Shown: positions 43,609 through 51,920, numbered from the stretch's first letter. The stretch is 64,000 bases of DNA from JBCCBV01 sp039033855 (GCA_039033855.1 JBCCBV010000004.1:114214-178213); one strand, 5' to 3'. A program made the numbers and translations. Notes: a model not told the origin generated them from the sequence alone.

Positions 43609-45101
43609 GCGGCCCCCCGGAAGCAGAGGGAACGCGGCGCGCCACACCATCCATCACGGGCGAGACGCCCGTGCCACCAATGGAAGGGGGCGGCGCCGTG
43701 GTTGCGCATCGCCACCGGATCGGGCGCGGGCGCCACGTCGAGCGTCGCCGGGCGCGAGGCCCGCAGCGCGTCGTTCCAGAGCGCCTCGACCTCGGCCAGC
43801 GTGGCGCGGAGGTCGGCGCCTTCGAGCAGGACGCGCTTCATGCCTTCGTCGAAGTCGCGGCGCATGTCCGGCCAGGCGTCGAGCGCCGGGGTGAACGCCA
43901 CCGCCGTGGGCAGCGCGCCGGCCGACGCGGCCCGCCCCGCAGCCAGCTTGGCCTGCGTGTCTTGCCCGGCGCCGGCCACCACGTCGCCCGACGGGTTCAG
44001 GCCCTCGGGGCGGAAATAGGTGTCGCCCAGCGCCTCGACTGCGCTCGGCAGCACGGGCGCCTGGCGGGCCAGTTCGAGCTGCGCTTCGGGGCTGGTGATC
44101 CACCACGCCAGCTTGGCCGCGAGCTCGGGGTGTTTGGACTGCGCGCCGACGCCCAGGGTCATGATGGCCACGTGCCCGCGCCCGAGCCGGCCGGTGACCG
44201 GCTGCATGACGGCCGTGCGAGCGAAGACCCGGGGGTTGGCCCCCTCGATCCGGCCGAGCATGTTCGGCCCGGTTTGCACCACGGCCAGACGGCCTTCCTG
44301 GAACATCTCAACCAGGTGGCTGTGGTTCTTGGTCGCCGCGGCGCGGGGCAGGGCACCGGCCCGGTAGAGGTCCACCCACGGCGCGATGTAGCCGGCGACC
44401 TCGTCGGTGTTGAGGTTGGCGACGAGTCGGCCGTCTTGCTCGGCGAAGGGCAGCACGCCGTCGGCCATCATCATCACCGGCAGCTCCGACGTGTCGCCCA
44501 GAGACAACGACAGCAAAAACCCGCCGGTGTCGGCGTGGTAGCTGCGGGCGAGCGTGCGCAAGCCGGCCCAATCGTCGGGCAGCGCGTCGGGCGACAGTCC
44601 GGCCTGGGCGAGGAGGAGGTCGGCGTTGACCAGCCGGACCGACGTGGTCAGGTACCAGGGCAGGGCCAGCCGCTCCCCGCCGAGCACCAAAGACGACAAG
44701 GCGCCGGGCACGTAGCGGGCATCGGGGTCGCCGGGCAGGATGCCGTCGAGGGGTCGCAGGGCGCCGAGGGCGGCGAACCGGGCGAAGTCGCGGTCGGACA
44801 GGTTGAGCACGTCCGGGCCCCGGTCGGCGGCGGCGGCGGCGACGAGCTTGCGCGAGATCGCGTTGTAGGGCACATCGACCCAGACCACCTCGACCCCGGG
44901 GTGGGCGTCCTCGAACGAAGCGCACAAGGATTCCATGTAGTCGGTGAACGCAGGGCGGAGGGCCAGGGTCCAGACTTCGAGGGTGATCTTGTCGGGATCG
45001 CGCGAGCGGTCGCACGACGTCAACGGCCCGAGCAACAGTCCGGCCAGGCAGGCGGTCAGGAGCAGGCGGAAGGCTCGGGGGTGGGCTCGGAGGTAGGCCA
45101 A
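43605..45101 (-). CDS. ABC sugar-binding lipoprotein
   Basis: The 498-residue protein has a signal ending in LTSC and a type I extracellular solute-binding fold: LEVWTLALRPAFTDYMESL, SFEDAHPGVEVVWVDVPY, GPDVLNLSDRDFARFAALG, and AAKLAWWITSPEAQLELARQ. It should deliver a sugar or muropeptide to the two permeases. The normal fold ends around EALWNDALRAS; the last 40 residues or so are odd, and a part (PFHWWHGRLARDGW) is the translation of a palindromic repeat at 43655-43673. Confidence 0.9.
   Translation of the reverse strand: MAYLRAHPRAFRLLLTACLAGLLLGPLTSCDRSRDPDKITLEVWTLALRPAFTDYMESLCASFEDAHPGVEVVWVDVPYNAISRKLVAAAAADRGPDVLNLSDRDFARFAALGALRPLDGILPGDPDARYVPGALSSLVLGGERLALPWYLTTSVRLVNADLLLAQAGLSPDALPDDWAGLRTLARSYHADTGGFLLSLSLGDTSELPVMMMADGVLPFAEQDGRLVANLNTDEVAGYIAPWVDLYRAGALPRAAATKNHSHLVEMFQEGRLAVVQTGPNMLGRIEGANPRVFARTAVMQPVTGRLGRGHVAIMTLGVGAQSKHPELAAKLAWWITSPEAQLELARQAPVLPSAVEALGDTYFRPEGLNPSGDVVAGAGQDTQAKLAAGRAASAGALPTAVAFTPALDAWPDMRRDFDEGMKRVLLEGADLRATLAEVEALWNDALRASRPATLDVAPAPDPVAMRNHGAAPFHWWHGRLARDGWCGAPRSLCFRGAA
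43645..43684. repeat. palindromic repeat element inside the binding-protein tail
   Basis: The core CACGGGC-GAGAC-GCCCGTG (43655-43673) is a perfect 7-bp inverted repeat with a 5-base loop, flanked by TCCAT and ATGGA. It lies between the functional part of the binding protein and the start of the permease gene and is read through in frame. It resembles dispersed REP-type elements, though only one copy is in this window. Confidence 0.65.
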
Positions 45102-45170
45102 AGGGCCGTCACGCTAAGGGCAAGACGCGCGGGGCGTCAGGGGGGAGGCGGGAGAAGGTTGGCAGTGGGA

Positions 45171-46154
45171 TCAAGGGTTGTTCTGCTGTTTCTCATCCAC
45201 AGGAGACCACTTCGCCTCATAGGTTGAGACCCCGTTTGCCGCGAGATCCGTTGTCTCTTTGTATTCACCATGACCGTCTACGAAAGAGAAAATCGCACCG
45301 CCTGCGAACTCGTCAGGTCGTGCATCGCTGCCGGCATGACGCGTGTAATCAAGCCGAGCGACAGCAATATCGGTTCCAAAACGTGACGCACCGGTTGGAG
45401 CGAGTGAATAGTTTGAACCCGTCGGGCCTATCGCACCAAACCAGAAAGCCGCAATATTTTTAAGATCAGAACCATTCGATTCACGCTGTAGAATCTGGTC
45501 GGACAAAAACTCGGTCTGGCCGCTCAACACGCGTTCATATTGCGAGTAGGACTCACTAGTGAGAATCACAGATGATGCGTCACGTACGGCCGCATCAAAA
45601 TACTCACCGATCGTACCGTTACTATTGCCGGGAATCGGCATGCCGCCCATGGTGTACTGGATGCCTTCATTCCCCACCGCACTCGCAAAAGCATTCATGC
45701 CGTAGGAGCGGGCCGCAAAATCGTAGTCGCTGGGGCAGATTAATACCGATCCGCCAAATGTGTTGTTGGGGAAATCTCCGCCCGACACCTTGTCTTCAGG
45801 CAAATACTTGCCGAGTCGAGCCAGATCGAACCACTCAATCTGACCGTCGTCGCCAGTCTGCCAATTCCAGTCATATTTTGTACCGAAGCCGTCCGTTTGC
45901 CTGATTCCCGTTGGCGGAAAGAAGTCTTGGTTGTCTGCCGCGTAAACAGCCAAGGCTGTCGTGGTTTGCCGAAGGTTGCTCAAGCAAGTGGCCTGTCGCG
46001 CCGCTTCACGAGCGGAGCTCAGCACCGGCAGGAGGATGCCAATCAGCAGCGCGATGATGGCGATGACCACCAGCAGCTCGATCAGCGTGAAGCCGGGCCG
46101 GATAGATCGGGCCGGGCGGCGGGTCGGGACGGGCTCGGCGAGTCGAGTGTTCAT
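45171..46154 (-). CDS. prepilin-type N-terminal methylation protein with DG-type C-terminus
   Basis: The 327-residue protein has the leader RPGFTLIELLVVIAIIALLI, the standard type of planctomycete secreted pilin-like proteins, then a variable domain and the near-terminal motif AIFSFVDGHGEYK seen in the H-X9-DG group. It is probably processed by the prepilin peptidase and exported by the pilus/type II machinery. Base composition is strange: the first 150 bp are GC-rich like the neighbours, while 45180-45960 is close to 50 % GC by eye. No partner gene adjoins it. Confidence 0.88.
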   Translation of the reverse strand: MNTRLAEPVPTRRPARSIRPGFTLIELLVVIAIIALLIGILLPVLSSAREAARQATCLSNLRQTTTALAVYAADNQDFFPPTGIRQTDGFGTKYDWNWQTGDDGQIEWFDLARLGKYLPEDKVSGGDFPNNTFGGSVLICPSDYDFAARSYGMNAFASAVGNEGIQYTMGGMPIPGNSNGTIGEYFDAAVRDASSVILTSESYSQYERVLSGQTEFLSDQILQRESNGSDLKNIAAFWFGAIGPTGSNYSLAPTGASRFGTDIAVARLDYTRHAGSDARPDEFAGGAIFSFVDGHGEYKETTDLAANGVSTYEAKWSPVDEKQQNNP

Positions 46155-46486
46155 GGTGGGGTCTCCGGCAGTCCCGCAACGTGGCGGGCGGTGAGTCGTG
46201 CAGACAAGTCTAGGGGCCGGCCAAAGCCCCGTGGCGCCAACCAGAGCCCCCGGATCGCCCCCCGGATCGCCCCGGATCAGCCCGGAGGATGTCGGAAGGC
46301 TTCTCTAGTCCACCAATCTGAGTATAACCATTTTGCCTTCGTTCTAGAAGACCAATTCTGTGCTCGCAGATGAAACCCCGATTGGGTCGGCGGGGCGCGG
46401 TGGCTCTCACTCCGCCCAACTCCGCGGAGAGGTGTGGACTGACCTGAACGGTGCGGGTTCGATCGGCTTGGATCGGGCCCGTCCCC
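46155..46486. other. intergenic region upstream of the prepilin-like gene
   Basis: No gene is visible here. The region contains the short GC repeat at 46246-46284, then a more AT-rich part with the palindrome TTCTAGAA (46342-46349). On the minus strand TTATACT (near 46320-46330) could act as a -10 for the prepilin gene, without a convincing -35. Confidence 0.35.
46246..46284. repeat. second copy of the CCCCCGGATCG tandem repeat
   Basis: Three to four copies of CCCCCGGATCG-like units occur head to tail, the same unit as at 10191-10255. It lies about 90 bp upstream of the prepilin-like gene. Unit length varies by one base among copies. Confidence 0.65.
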
Positions 46487-46519
46487 AAAAAAGCCGGTCG
46501 AAGCCTTTCGGCCCCGACC
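46487..46519 (-). terminator. intrinsic terminator of the first PEP-CTERM gene
   Basis: Read on the minus strand, GGTCGGGGCC, loop GAAA, GGCTTCGACC form a 10-bp stem (with two G-T pairs) closed by a GNRA loop, followed by CCGGC and six T residues (46487-46492). It starts 27 bp after the stop of the gene at 46546. This is the clearest rho-independent terminator in the window. Confidence 0.85.
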
Positions 46520-46545
46520 GACGGAGGATTTCAAAACGATTGGGC

Positions 46546-47721
46546 TCAGGCCCGACGACGCCGGAGCAGGGCTGCACCGCCGAGGCCGAGCAGGGCCAGC
46601 GAGGCGGGTTCGGGCACGGCCGAGGGGCTGGTCGAACCAAACTCGCCGGCGAGGATGTCGAAGTCCAGCAGGTCGACCACGCCGTCGCCATTGGCGTCGC
46701 CCGACGTGGGGTCGCCGGGGCCGCCAAACGCGCCGGCCAGGATGTCGAAGTCCAGCAGGTCGACGTTGCCGTCGCCGTTGAAGTCCGAGTCGAATCCGAC
46801 GACCACCGCGATGGGCGCGGCCTGAGCGGCCAGGGTGGTGGTCAGCAGGACCTCGTCGAAGAAGATGCTGCCCGACTGGCCGGGCGCCTGGTAGCGGCTT
46901 TCGGTGAACGGCGAGAGCGAGTCGCTGATGTTCAGGCCGGTAAAGGTCGCGTCGGCGGCGCCCAGGGCGGTGGGGTCTTGATCGACGAACACCTCGATGG
47001 TGTCGTTGCCCGACTCGTTGATGGTGAGCCGAGTCAGGACGTAGTAGTTGTCGCTGCTGGCGGTGTCGGCCACGAGCAGGTTCGAGGCGGTCAGGGGCGA
47101 GTTGTCGTCGCCGGTGGCCTCGGTGCGGAGCACCAGGTCGGGCAGGCCGTCGCCGGCCTGGTCGTCGTAGCCGATGTAAAGGCCGGACGTGCCGCCGCCG
47201 ATGCCAAAGCCGCCGACCGCGTAGGTGTTGTCGACGCCGTCGGTCGGGAAGTCGCCGGGGTCGGCCCAGCCCAGGCGGTTGACCTGGATCCCGAAGTACC
47301 ACTCGCTGCTGGCCACGGCCAGGGCGTCGGTGCTGAGCTGACGGGTGACGTTTCGGTCGAACGGCGAGTTGGCGACACCGAGCCACTGCATCCGGCCGCC
47401 CTGCTCGAAGTCGACGAAGGCCGAGTCTTCGCCCAGGTCGTTGGGCTGGTAGTTGCTGGTGGTGCCGGAGTGGGCGATGCCGAAGCCGTCGACGCCCGCG
47501 GTGCCGGCCCAGCCGAAGGCGGCGGCGCCCTGGGTACGGATATCGCTGCCGGGCGTGTACTCACCCTCGCCACGGAGGGGCGATCCGGGGGTGGCTTCGA
47601 TGAGGAACGGGTCGTAGGCCACGACACCGGGGTCGATATCGGCGAAGAACGCGGGCTGGGCGAAGGCGGGCGCGGCGACGCCGGCCAGGGCCAAAGCGGG
47701 GAGCAAGCGGGCGGTGATCAT
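46546..47721 (-). CDS. PEP-CTERM secreted protein with two dockerin-like repeats
   Basis: The 391-residue protein has a signal peptide (ARLLPALALAGVAAPAFA), a beta-rich body, two calcium-loop repeats of the dockerin type I pattern (DFNGDGNVDLLDFDILAGAF and DANGDGVVDLLDFDILAGEF) and a PEP-CTERM tail (VPEPASLALLGLGGAALLRRRRA). An exosortase would process and anchor it. The body is clearly paralogous to the next gene (AYDPFL, GEYT, AAFGW, GFGIAHSG, MQWLGV, NRLGW, SDNYYVLT, IEVFVDQDP, YQAPGQSG). GGAGACAGGAC precedes the ATG. Function unknown. Confidence 0.88.
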   Translation of the reverse strand: MITARLLPALALAGVAAPAFAQPAFFADIDPGVVAYDPFLIEATPGSPLRGEGEYTPGSDIRTQGAAAFGWAGTAGVDGFGIAHSGTTSNYQPNDLGEDSAFVDFEQGGRMQWLGVANSPFDRNVTRQLSTDALAVASSEWYFGIQVNRLGWADPGDFPTDGVDNTYAVGGFGIGGGTSGLYIGYDDQAGDGLPDLVLRTEATGDDNSPLTASNLLVADTASSDNYYVLTRLTINESGNDTIEVFVDQDPTALGAADATFTGLNISDSLSPFTESRYQAPGQSGSIFFDEVLLTTTLAAQAAPIAVVVGFDSDFNGDGNVDLLDFDILAGAFGGPGDPTSGDANGDGVVDLLDFDILAGEFGSTSPSAVPEPASLALLGLGGAALLRRRRA

Positions 47722-47848
47722 GTCCTGTCTCCGGGGATGGGCTCGGGGGGGAGCCGGGTGGGTTGGGCCCGCCGAGGCCGTGGGAGGCGGTCGGCGCGAC
47801 CCGTGCGTGGGCTGTATTACGAGGCCGGTTTCGCCGGGGCGTTTGGCG

Positions 47849-47880
47849 AAAAAAGCGAGGGCCGGCGGTTGGGCCGGCCC
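47849..47880 (-). terminator. intrinsic terminator of the second PEP-CTERM gene
   Basis: On the minus strand GGGCCGGC, a 6-base loop and GCCGGCCC give a perfect 8-bp stem, followed by CTCGC and six T residues (47849-47854). It begins about 20 bp after the stop at 47900. Confidence 0.8.
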
Positions 47881-47899
47881 CCGCGGAGGATCACTAGCT

Positions 47900-48820
47900 T
47901 CAGGCCCGACGCCGACGTGCGAACGCCAGACCGCCCAGGCCCAGCAGGGCCAGCGAGGCGGGCTCGGGCACGTTGACGATGCCGTCGAGCGAGGTGGCCA
48001 GGGTCACTTCGTCCCAGAAGATCACGCCGGACTGGCCGGGCGACTCGTACTTGCTCTGGGTGAAGGGGGTCAACGAGTTGGTGACGTCTTCGGTGGCCAG
48101 GGTGAAGTCCGCGGCACCCAGGGCGTCGGGGTCCTGGTCGATGAAGACCTCGATCAGGTCGTTACCGAGGGTATCGACGGTCAGCTTGGTGAGCACGAGG
48201 TAGTTGTCGCTCGAGGACGTGTCGGCGTCGAGGACGAAGTTCGTGCCGTTGGTCCGCAGCACCAGGTCGGGCGAGCCGTCGCCGGCCTCGTCGCTGTAGC
48301 CGACCTGGAGGCCGTTGCCCCCGGCGTCGGTGAAGCCGCCGACGACGAAGGTGCTGTTATCCGCGGCGGGGGGATCGACCCAGCCCAGGCGGTTGACCTG
48401 CACCGAGTACCACCACTCGCTGGACGAAGGCGTCGCGTTGAGTTGGCGCGTGATGTTGCGGTTGAACGGGAAGTTGCCGACTCCGAGCCACTGCATCCGG
48501 CCGCCGAGCTCCGAGGTGACCAGGGCCGAGTCTTCGCCCAGGGCGTTGGCGACGAAGTTGCCGGTGCTGCCCGAGTGGGCCAGGCCGAAGCCGTCGATCG
48601 TGGTGAAGCCGGCAGGCTGCCAACCGAAAGCGGCGGCGCCCATGGTGCGCATGTCGGTGCCGGCGGTGTATTCACCCGCGCCGCGGTTGCCACCCGACAG
48701 GAACGGGTCGTAAGCCACGGTGTCCGAGCTTTGGATGAGGCCGAAGTGGGCGGGCTGGGCGAACGCGGGGGCCGAAACGGCCGCGACGGCGAGGGCGGAC
48801 AAGAGCGAGCTGCGGTTCAT
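47900..48820 (-). CDS. PEP-CTERM secreted protein
   Basis: The 306-residue protein has a signal peptide (LLSALAVAAVSAPAFA), the same body as its neighbour at 46546, and a PEP-CTERM tail (VPEPASLALLGLGGLAFARRRRA). It lacks the dockerin-like repeats. AGGAGG lies a few bases before the ATG at 48820. Upstream is a 365-bp AT-richer promoter region. Function unknown; likely a cell-surface protein. Confidence 0.88.
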   Translation of the reverse strand: MNRSSLLSALAVAAVSAPAFAQPAHFGLIQSSDTVAYDPFLSGGNRGAGEYTAGTDMRTMGAAAFGWQPAGFTTIDGFGLAHSGSTGNFVANALGEDSALVTSELGGRMQWLGVGNFPFNRNITRQLNATPSSSEWWYSVQVNRLGWVDPPAADNSTFVVGGFTDAGGNGLQVGYSDEAGDGSPDLVLRTNGTNFVLDADTSSSDNYLVLTKLTVDTLGNDLIEVFIDQDPDALGAADFTLATEDVTNSLTPFTQSKYESPGQSGVIFWDEVTLATSLDGIVNVPEPASLALLGLGGLAFARRRRA

Positions 48821-49185
48821 GGGGTCTTCCTCCTGAGAAAGTAAAAGTCTCGAGAATCCGAGAGAACAAGCTCCGCCAACGGACCCTCCCCGAAAACGGG
48901 GAGACAAGGCTTGGGTTGGGCAGAGCGAAAAGGCGAACGGTGCACAATCGATACGAGAATCACAGGCCTTATATAAGCAACGTATCTCACAATCGATGCG
49001 CCGTCAAGCTTTCTCGGGCTCTCGCGCCCAGATTCACGACCCCTTGCGCCTTTCAAACCCCTTGTGAATCTAGGAAATGCGTAGAACCGCCCTCACCGCC
49101 GATCGGGGGCCGGACAACGTATAAGACCTATAAGAATAATCGCGCCGCGGAAGGGTGAATAACGTCGCGAATCGGGCGATTCGCC
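48821..49185. promoter_or_regulatory. regulatory region upstream of the PEP-CTERM gene
   Basis: No gene is visible. For a gene read leftwards, the features are an AT-rich palindrome CTTATATAAG (48968-48977), a direct repeat CACAATCGAT-x-CG at 48943-48955 and 48988-49000 on either side of it, and a GC hairpin CTCCCC/GGGGAG (48886-48903) in the likely leader. AT-rich blocks ATAAGACC and AGAATAAT occur at 49121-49140. The palindrome flanked by repeats looks like an operator/promoter complex. Confidence 0.45.
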
Positions 49186-50841
49186 CTATGGCGCGTCCCA
49201 CGGCCAGGCGAGCGGAACCCCGCTCCGATCGAGCCGTGCCAGCAGGTCGCCCAGACGGCCCGCGTGGTGCGCGATCGCCATGGGCGACTCACCCAGTTCG
49301 ACCGCGCAAGCCGCGGCGTGGCCGGCGGCTTCGCCCACGGCCCATTCGACCGGGTGCAGGCGGGTGGCGCCGTTGGCGACGTGGGTCGCCCCCAAAGACT
49401 TGCCCGCGGCCAGCAGGTTGTCCACTCGAACCGGGATCAACGCGCGGAATGGGATGCGGAACGGGCATGCCGGCACGTAAACCGAGTTCCGCCCGGCCGG
49501 GGTCGGATGCAGGTCGATCGGGTAATGCCCGATGGCGACGGTATCCGGGAAGGCCTCGCACACCGCGGCGCCGGACTCGGAGGCCACGCGATGCCCGGCG
49601 GCGCGTCGCTGGTCGTCGCCCAGATCGGCCTCGCTGAGCACGTGCAGGGCCTCGAGCCGGCGGGCCTCGCGGATGTAAGGCGCCTTGGCGAACCCGTCGG
49701 CCGTGCCAAGCTCGCCCCCCCGCAGCTTCAGACCCGGGTAGCCCTGGCCGCCGTCGTGGCGCGGAGCGTCGGTCTGCATCCAGTAAACAAGGCAGCGCGA
49801 GAGCTCTTTGGCCTGCGCAAACGCCTCGACCTGCTGCTCCGGCGACACGCCCAGCGTCGGGCGGTCGAAGTAGTCCATCTGCACCCAATTGACGGTCGTC
49901 ACGTCCGGCGGGCGGTCGGGGCCGGCGTAAATCGAGGGGTCCACGATTCGGCGGTACCGCCAAAGCTCCAGCCGGCCGTCCTCCGGCTCGTCCGGCGCGG
50001 GGACCAGGTCGAGCACGCGCGGCCGATGCTCGTGGTCGCAGCAGGTCCACGAGAGCAGCGGCCCCGGCCAGGGCGGATCGACCCGGGGCACGTAGTCGCG
50101 CCAGCGGGCGTAGTCGGCTGGGCGGTCGAGGGTGTGGTCTTCGCCGGGCCGGTGTTCGAGGGCGAAGACCCAGCTCGGGCCCTGCAGATCGGTGGGGTCG
50201 GCTTCGCCGGTACGGGCGTGCATTTCGCCGGTGTCGGATTGCGACTCGGCGCCGATGCGGTGCTCGACGCCGGCCAAGTGGAGCAGGTCGCCGAGCTCAC
50301 TGGCGTCAAGGAACAGGTCGGCTTCCAGCGTCACCGGGCCGTCAGCGCGGGGCGAATGGAAGGTGACGGCCCGGATGCGGTCGCCATCCACCTCGGCCGA
50401 CACCGGCGTGTGCTCGAGCAAAACCCGCACGGCGCCCGACGCCACGTGCGGCGCGAGCATCGCCCAGAGCGCGACGTGGGCCACGGCCGGCTCGCAACAC
50501 AGCCGGCTGACCCACCCGTTTCCGGGGTTGAGCTCGGGGTCGGCCCGCGCGGCGTCGGTCAGGTTCCGTTGGCGGTAAATCGAGCGGACGGCCTGGCGGA
50601 ACGACAGATAAGAGGCATTGGCCCCCGCCACGCCGGACGACGCTTCGATCCAGCGGTTTTCATCCGGCGGCACGGCCTGACTGGTCAGCTGCCCGCCGAT
50701 CCAGTCGGTGGGCTCGGTCATCACACACCGCCCGCCCTGCCGGGCGACGGCGAGTGCGGCCGCCACGCCGCCAACCCCCCCGCCGACGATCAGGATCGGG
50801 GTGTGCGCACGGCCGGGCTGCGTCGTCGTCGAGCGGATCAA
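49186..50841 (-). CDS. FAD-dependent oxidoreductase
   Basis: The 551-residue protein has the dinucleotide-binding start ILIVGGGVGGVAAALAVARQ, TDWIGGQLTSQAVPPDE typical of the FAD_oxidored group, DLFLDASELGDLLHLAG, and the C-terminal FAD contact NLLAAGKSLGATHVANGATR. The substrate is not evident; members are common in planctomycete glycan loci. There is no ATG before the GGGVGG motif. The TTG at 50841 overlaps the regulator stop (TTGA), which I take as a coupled start. Confidence 0.87.
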   Translation of the reverse strand: MIRSTTTQPGRAHTPILIVGGGVGGVAAALAVARQGGRCVMTEPTDWIGGQLTSQAVPPDENRWIEASSGVAGANASYLSFRQAVRSIYRQRNLTDAARADPELNPGNGWVSRLCCEPAVAHVALWAMLAPHVASGAVRVLLEHTPVSAEVDGDRIRAVTFHSPRADGPVTLEADLFLDASELGDLLHLAGVEHRIGAESQSDTGEMHARTGEADPTDLQGPSWVFALEHRPGEDHTLDRPADYARWRDYVPRVDPPWPGPLLSWTCCDHEHRPRVLDLVPAPDEPEDGRLELWRYRRIVDPSIYAGPDRPPDVTTVNWVQMDYFDRPTLGVSPEQQVEAFAQAKELSRCLVYWMQTDAPRHDGGQGYPGLKLRGGELGTADGFAKAPYIREARRLEALHVLSEADLGDDQRRAAGHRVASESGAAVCEAFPDTVAIGHYPIDLHPTPAGRNSVYVPACPFRIPFRALIPVRVDNLLAAGKSLGATHVANGATRLHPVEWAVGEAAGHAAACAVELGESPMAIAHHAGRLGDLLARLDRSGVPLAWPWDAP

Positions 50842-51920
50842 GTGGGCGCAGAACCCGAAGACTGGCGGATCACCAGGTTGCCTTGAAGCGCCTGGCTGCG
50901 GGGCGCCGATTCGGGATCGACAATCAGGTCCACCGCCGCATCGACCGCGGCGTAGCCCAGTTGGATCAACGGCTGACGCAGCGTGCTCAACGGCGGGTCC
51001 AGGTGTTCGGCGCTCGGCGGGTCGTCGAAGCCAATGACACTCAGGTCGTCGGGCACGCGCAGGCCGAGCACGGCCGCGGCTTGATACACGTCGAGCGCCA
51101 GGTAATAGCCGGCGGCCAGCACCGCGGTCGGACGTTCGGCGCTGCTGAGCAGCCGACCGAGGGCCATGCGCTCGTCGTGTTCGAGACGCCAACCCCGGGC
51201 GAGGATGGCGCCGTCTTCTTCGGGCACTTGGATGTCGAGCGCGGCGCAGGCTTCGCGGAAGCCCTCCACCCGGTCACGGCTGTTGCTCAGCTCGTCGGCG
51301 CCGCCGAGGAACAGGATCCGCCGATGCCCCAGCCGGTGCAGGTGGGCCAGGGCCTCGGCGACCAGGTCGCGGTTGTTCACGTCGATCCAGGGGTGTTCTT
51401 TGGAACGGGCGCCGACCAGCAGCACCGGGGCGTCGACCTCTTCAATCGGTTCGAGCTCGTGGATCTGCTCGTTCATCGGGTTGACCAGCACAAACGCCCG
51501 GCAGTTGGGGCGGCTGCGGTCGAACCGCTGAATGATGGTGATTTCACAGCGTTTTTCGCGGGCCGCGCGGTGCATGCCCTCGAGCACCTGGCCGTGGTAG
51601 TAGTCCGCCAGCGACGCGTCGGGCTGCATGAGCAAGCCGATGCGCAGGTCGCGCCCGGCGCCGTTGGTCCGGTCGCTGATAAACGTGCCCCGGCCCTGCA
51701 TGCGGTCGATGACGCCGAAGGTCTCGAGCTCTTGCAGTGCGCGGTGCGTCGTGACCAGCGACACGGCCAGCTTGCGGCTCATCTCTTTGGTGCTCGGCAG
51801 CCGGTCGCCGGGTTGGAAGGCGCCCGAGCGGATGGCTTCGAGCATCTTTTCGCGCACCGCCACGTACAGCGGCACGCCCGGCGTGGCCCGGACGGGGCCG
51901 AGGTCGTCGAGCGAACTCAT
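50838..51920 (-). CDS. transcriptional regulator with GntR-type HTH and LacI-type sensor domain
   Basis: The 360-residue protein has a GntR winged helix (VPLYVAVREKMLEAIRSGAF, GDRLPSTKEMSRKLAVS, RGTFISDR; residues about 17-85) joined to a periplasmic-binding-protein-like sensor domain (DVNNRDLVAEALAHLHRLGH, VIGFDDPPSAEHLDPPLSTL). This AraR-like build suggests a sugar-responsive repressor. The ATG overlaps the phosphodiester glycosidase stop (ATGA), so it is inside the operon it probably controls. It is the only recognisable transcription factor in the window. Confidence 0.92.
   Translation of the reverse strand: MSSLDDLGPVRATPGVPLYVAVREKMLEAIRSGAFQPGDRLPSTKEMSRKLAVSLVTTHRALQELETFGVIDRMQGRGTFISDRTNGAGRDLRIGLLMQPDASLADYYHGQVLEGMHRAAREKRCEITIIQRFDRSRPNCRAFVLVNPMNEQIHELEPIEEVDAPVLLVGARSKEHPWIDVNNRDLVAEALAHLHRLGHRRILFLGGADELSNSRDRVEGFREACAALDIQVPEEDGAILARGWRLEHDERMALGRLLSSAERPTAVLAAGYYLALDVYQAAAVLGLRVPDDLSVIGFDDPPSAEHLDPPLSTLRQPLIQLGYAAVDAAVDLIVDPESAPRSQALQGNLVIRQSSGSAPT

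Noticed and set aside
43655..43673. Intrinsic terminator inside the ABC operon
   Set aside because: The hairpin lacks a T-tract on either strand and is followed at once by the coupled permease start, so full termination would be harmful. It is listed as a repeat.
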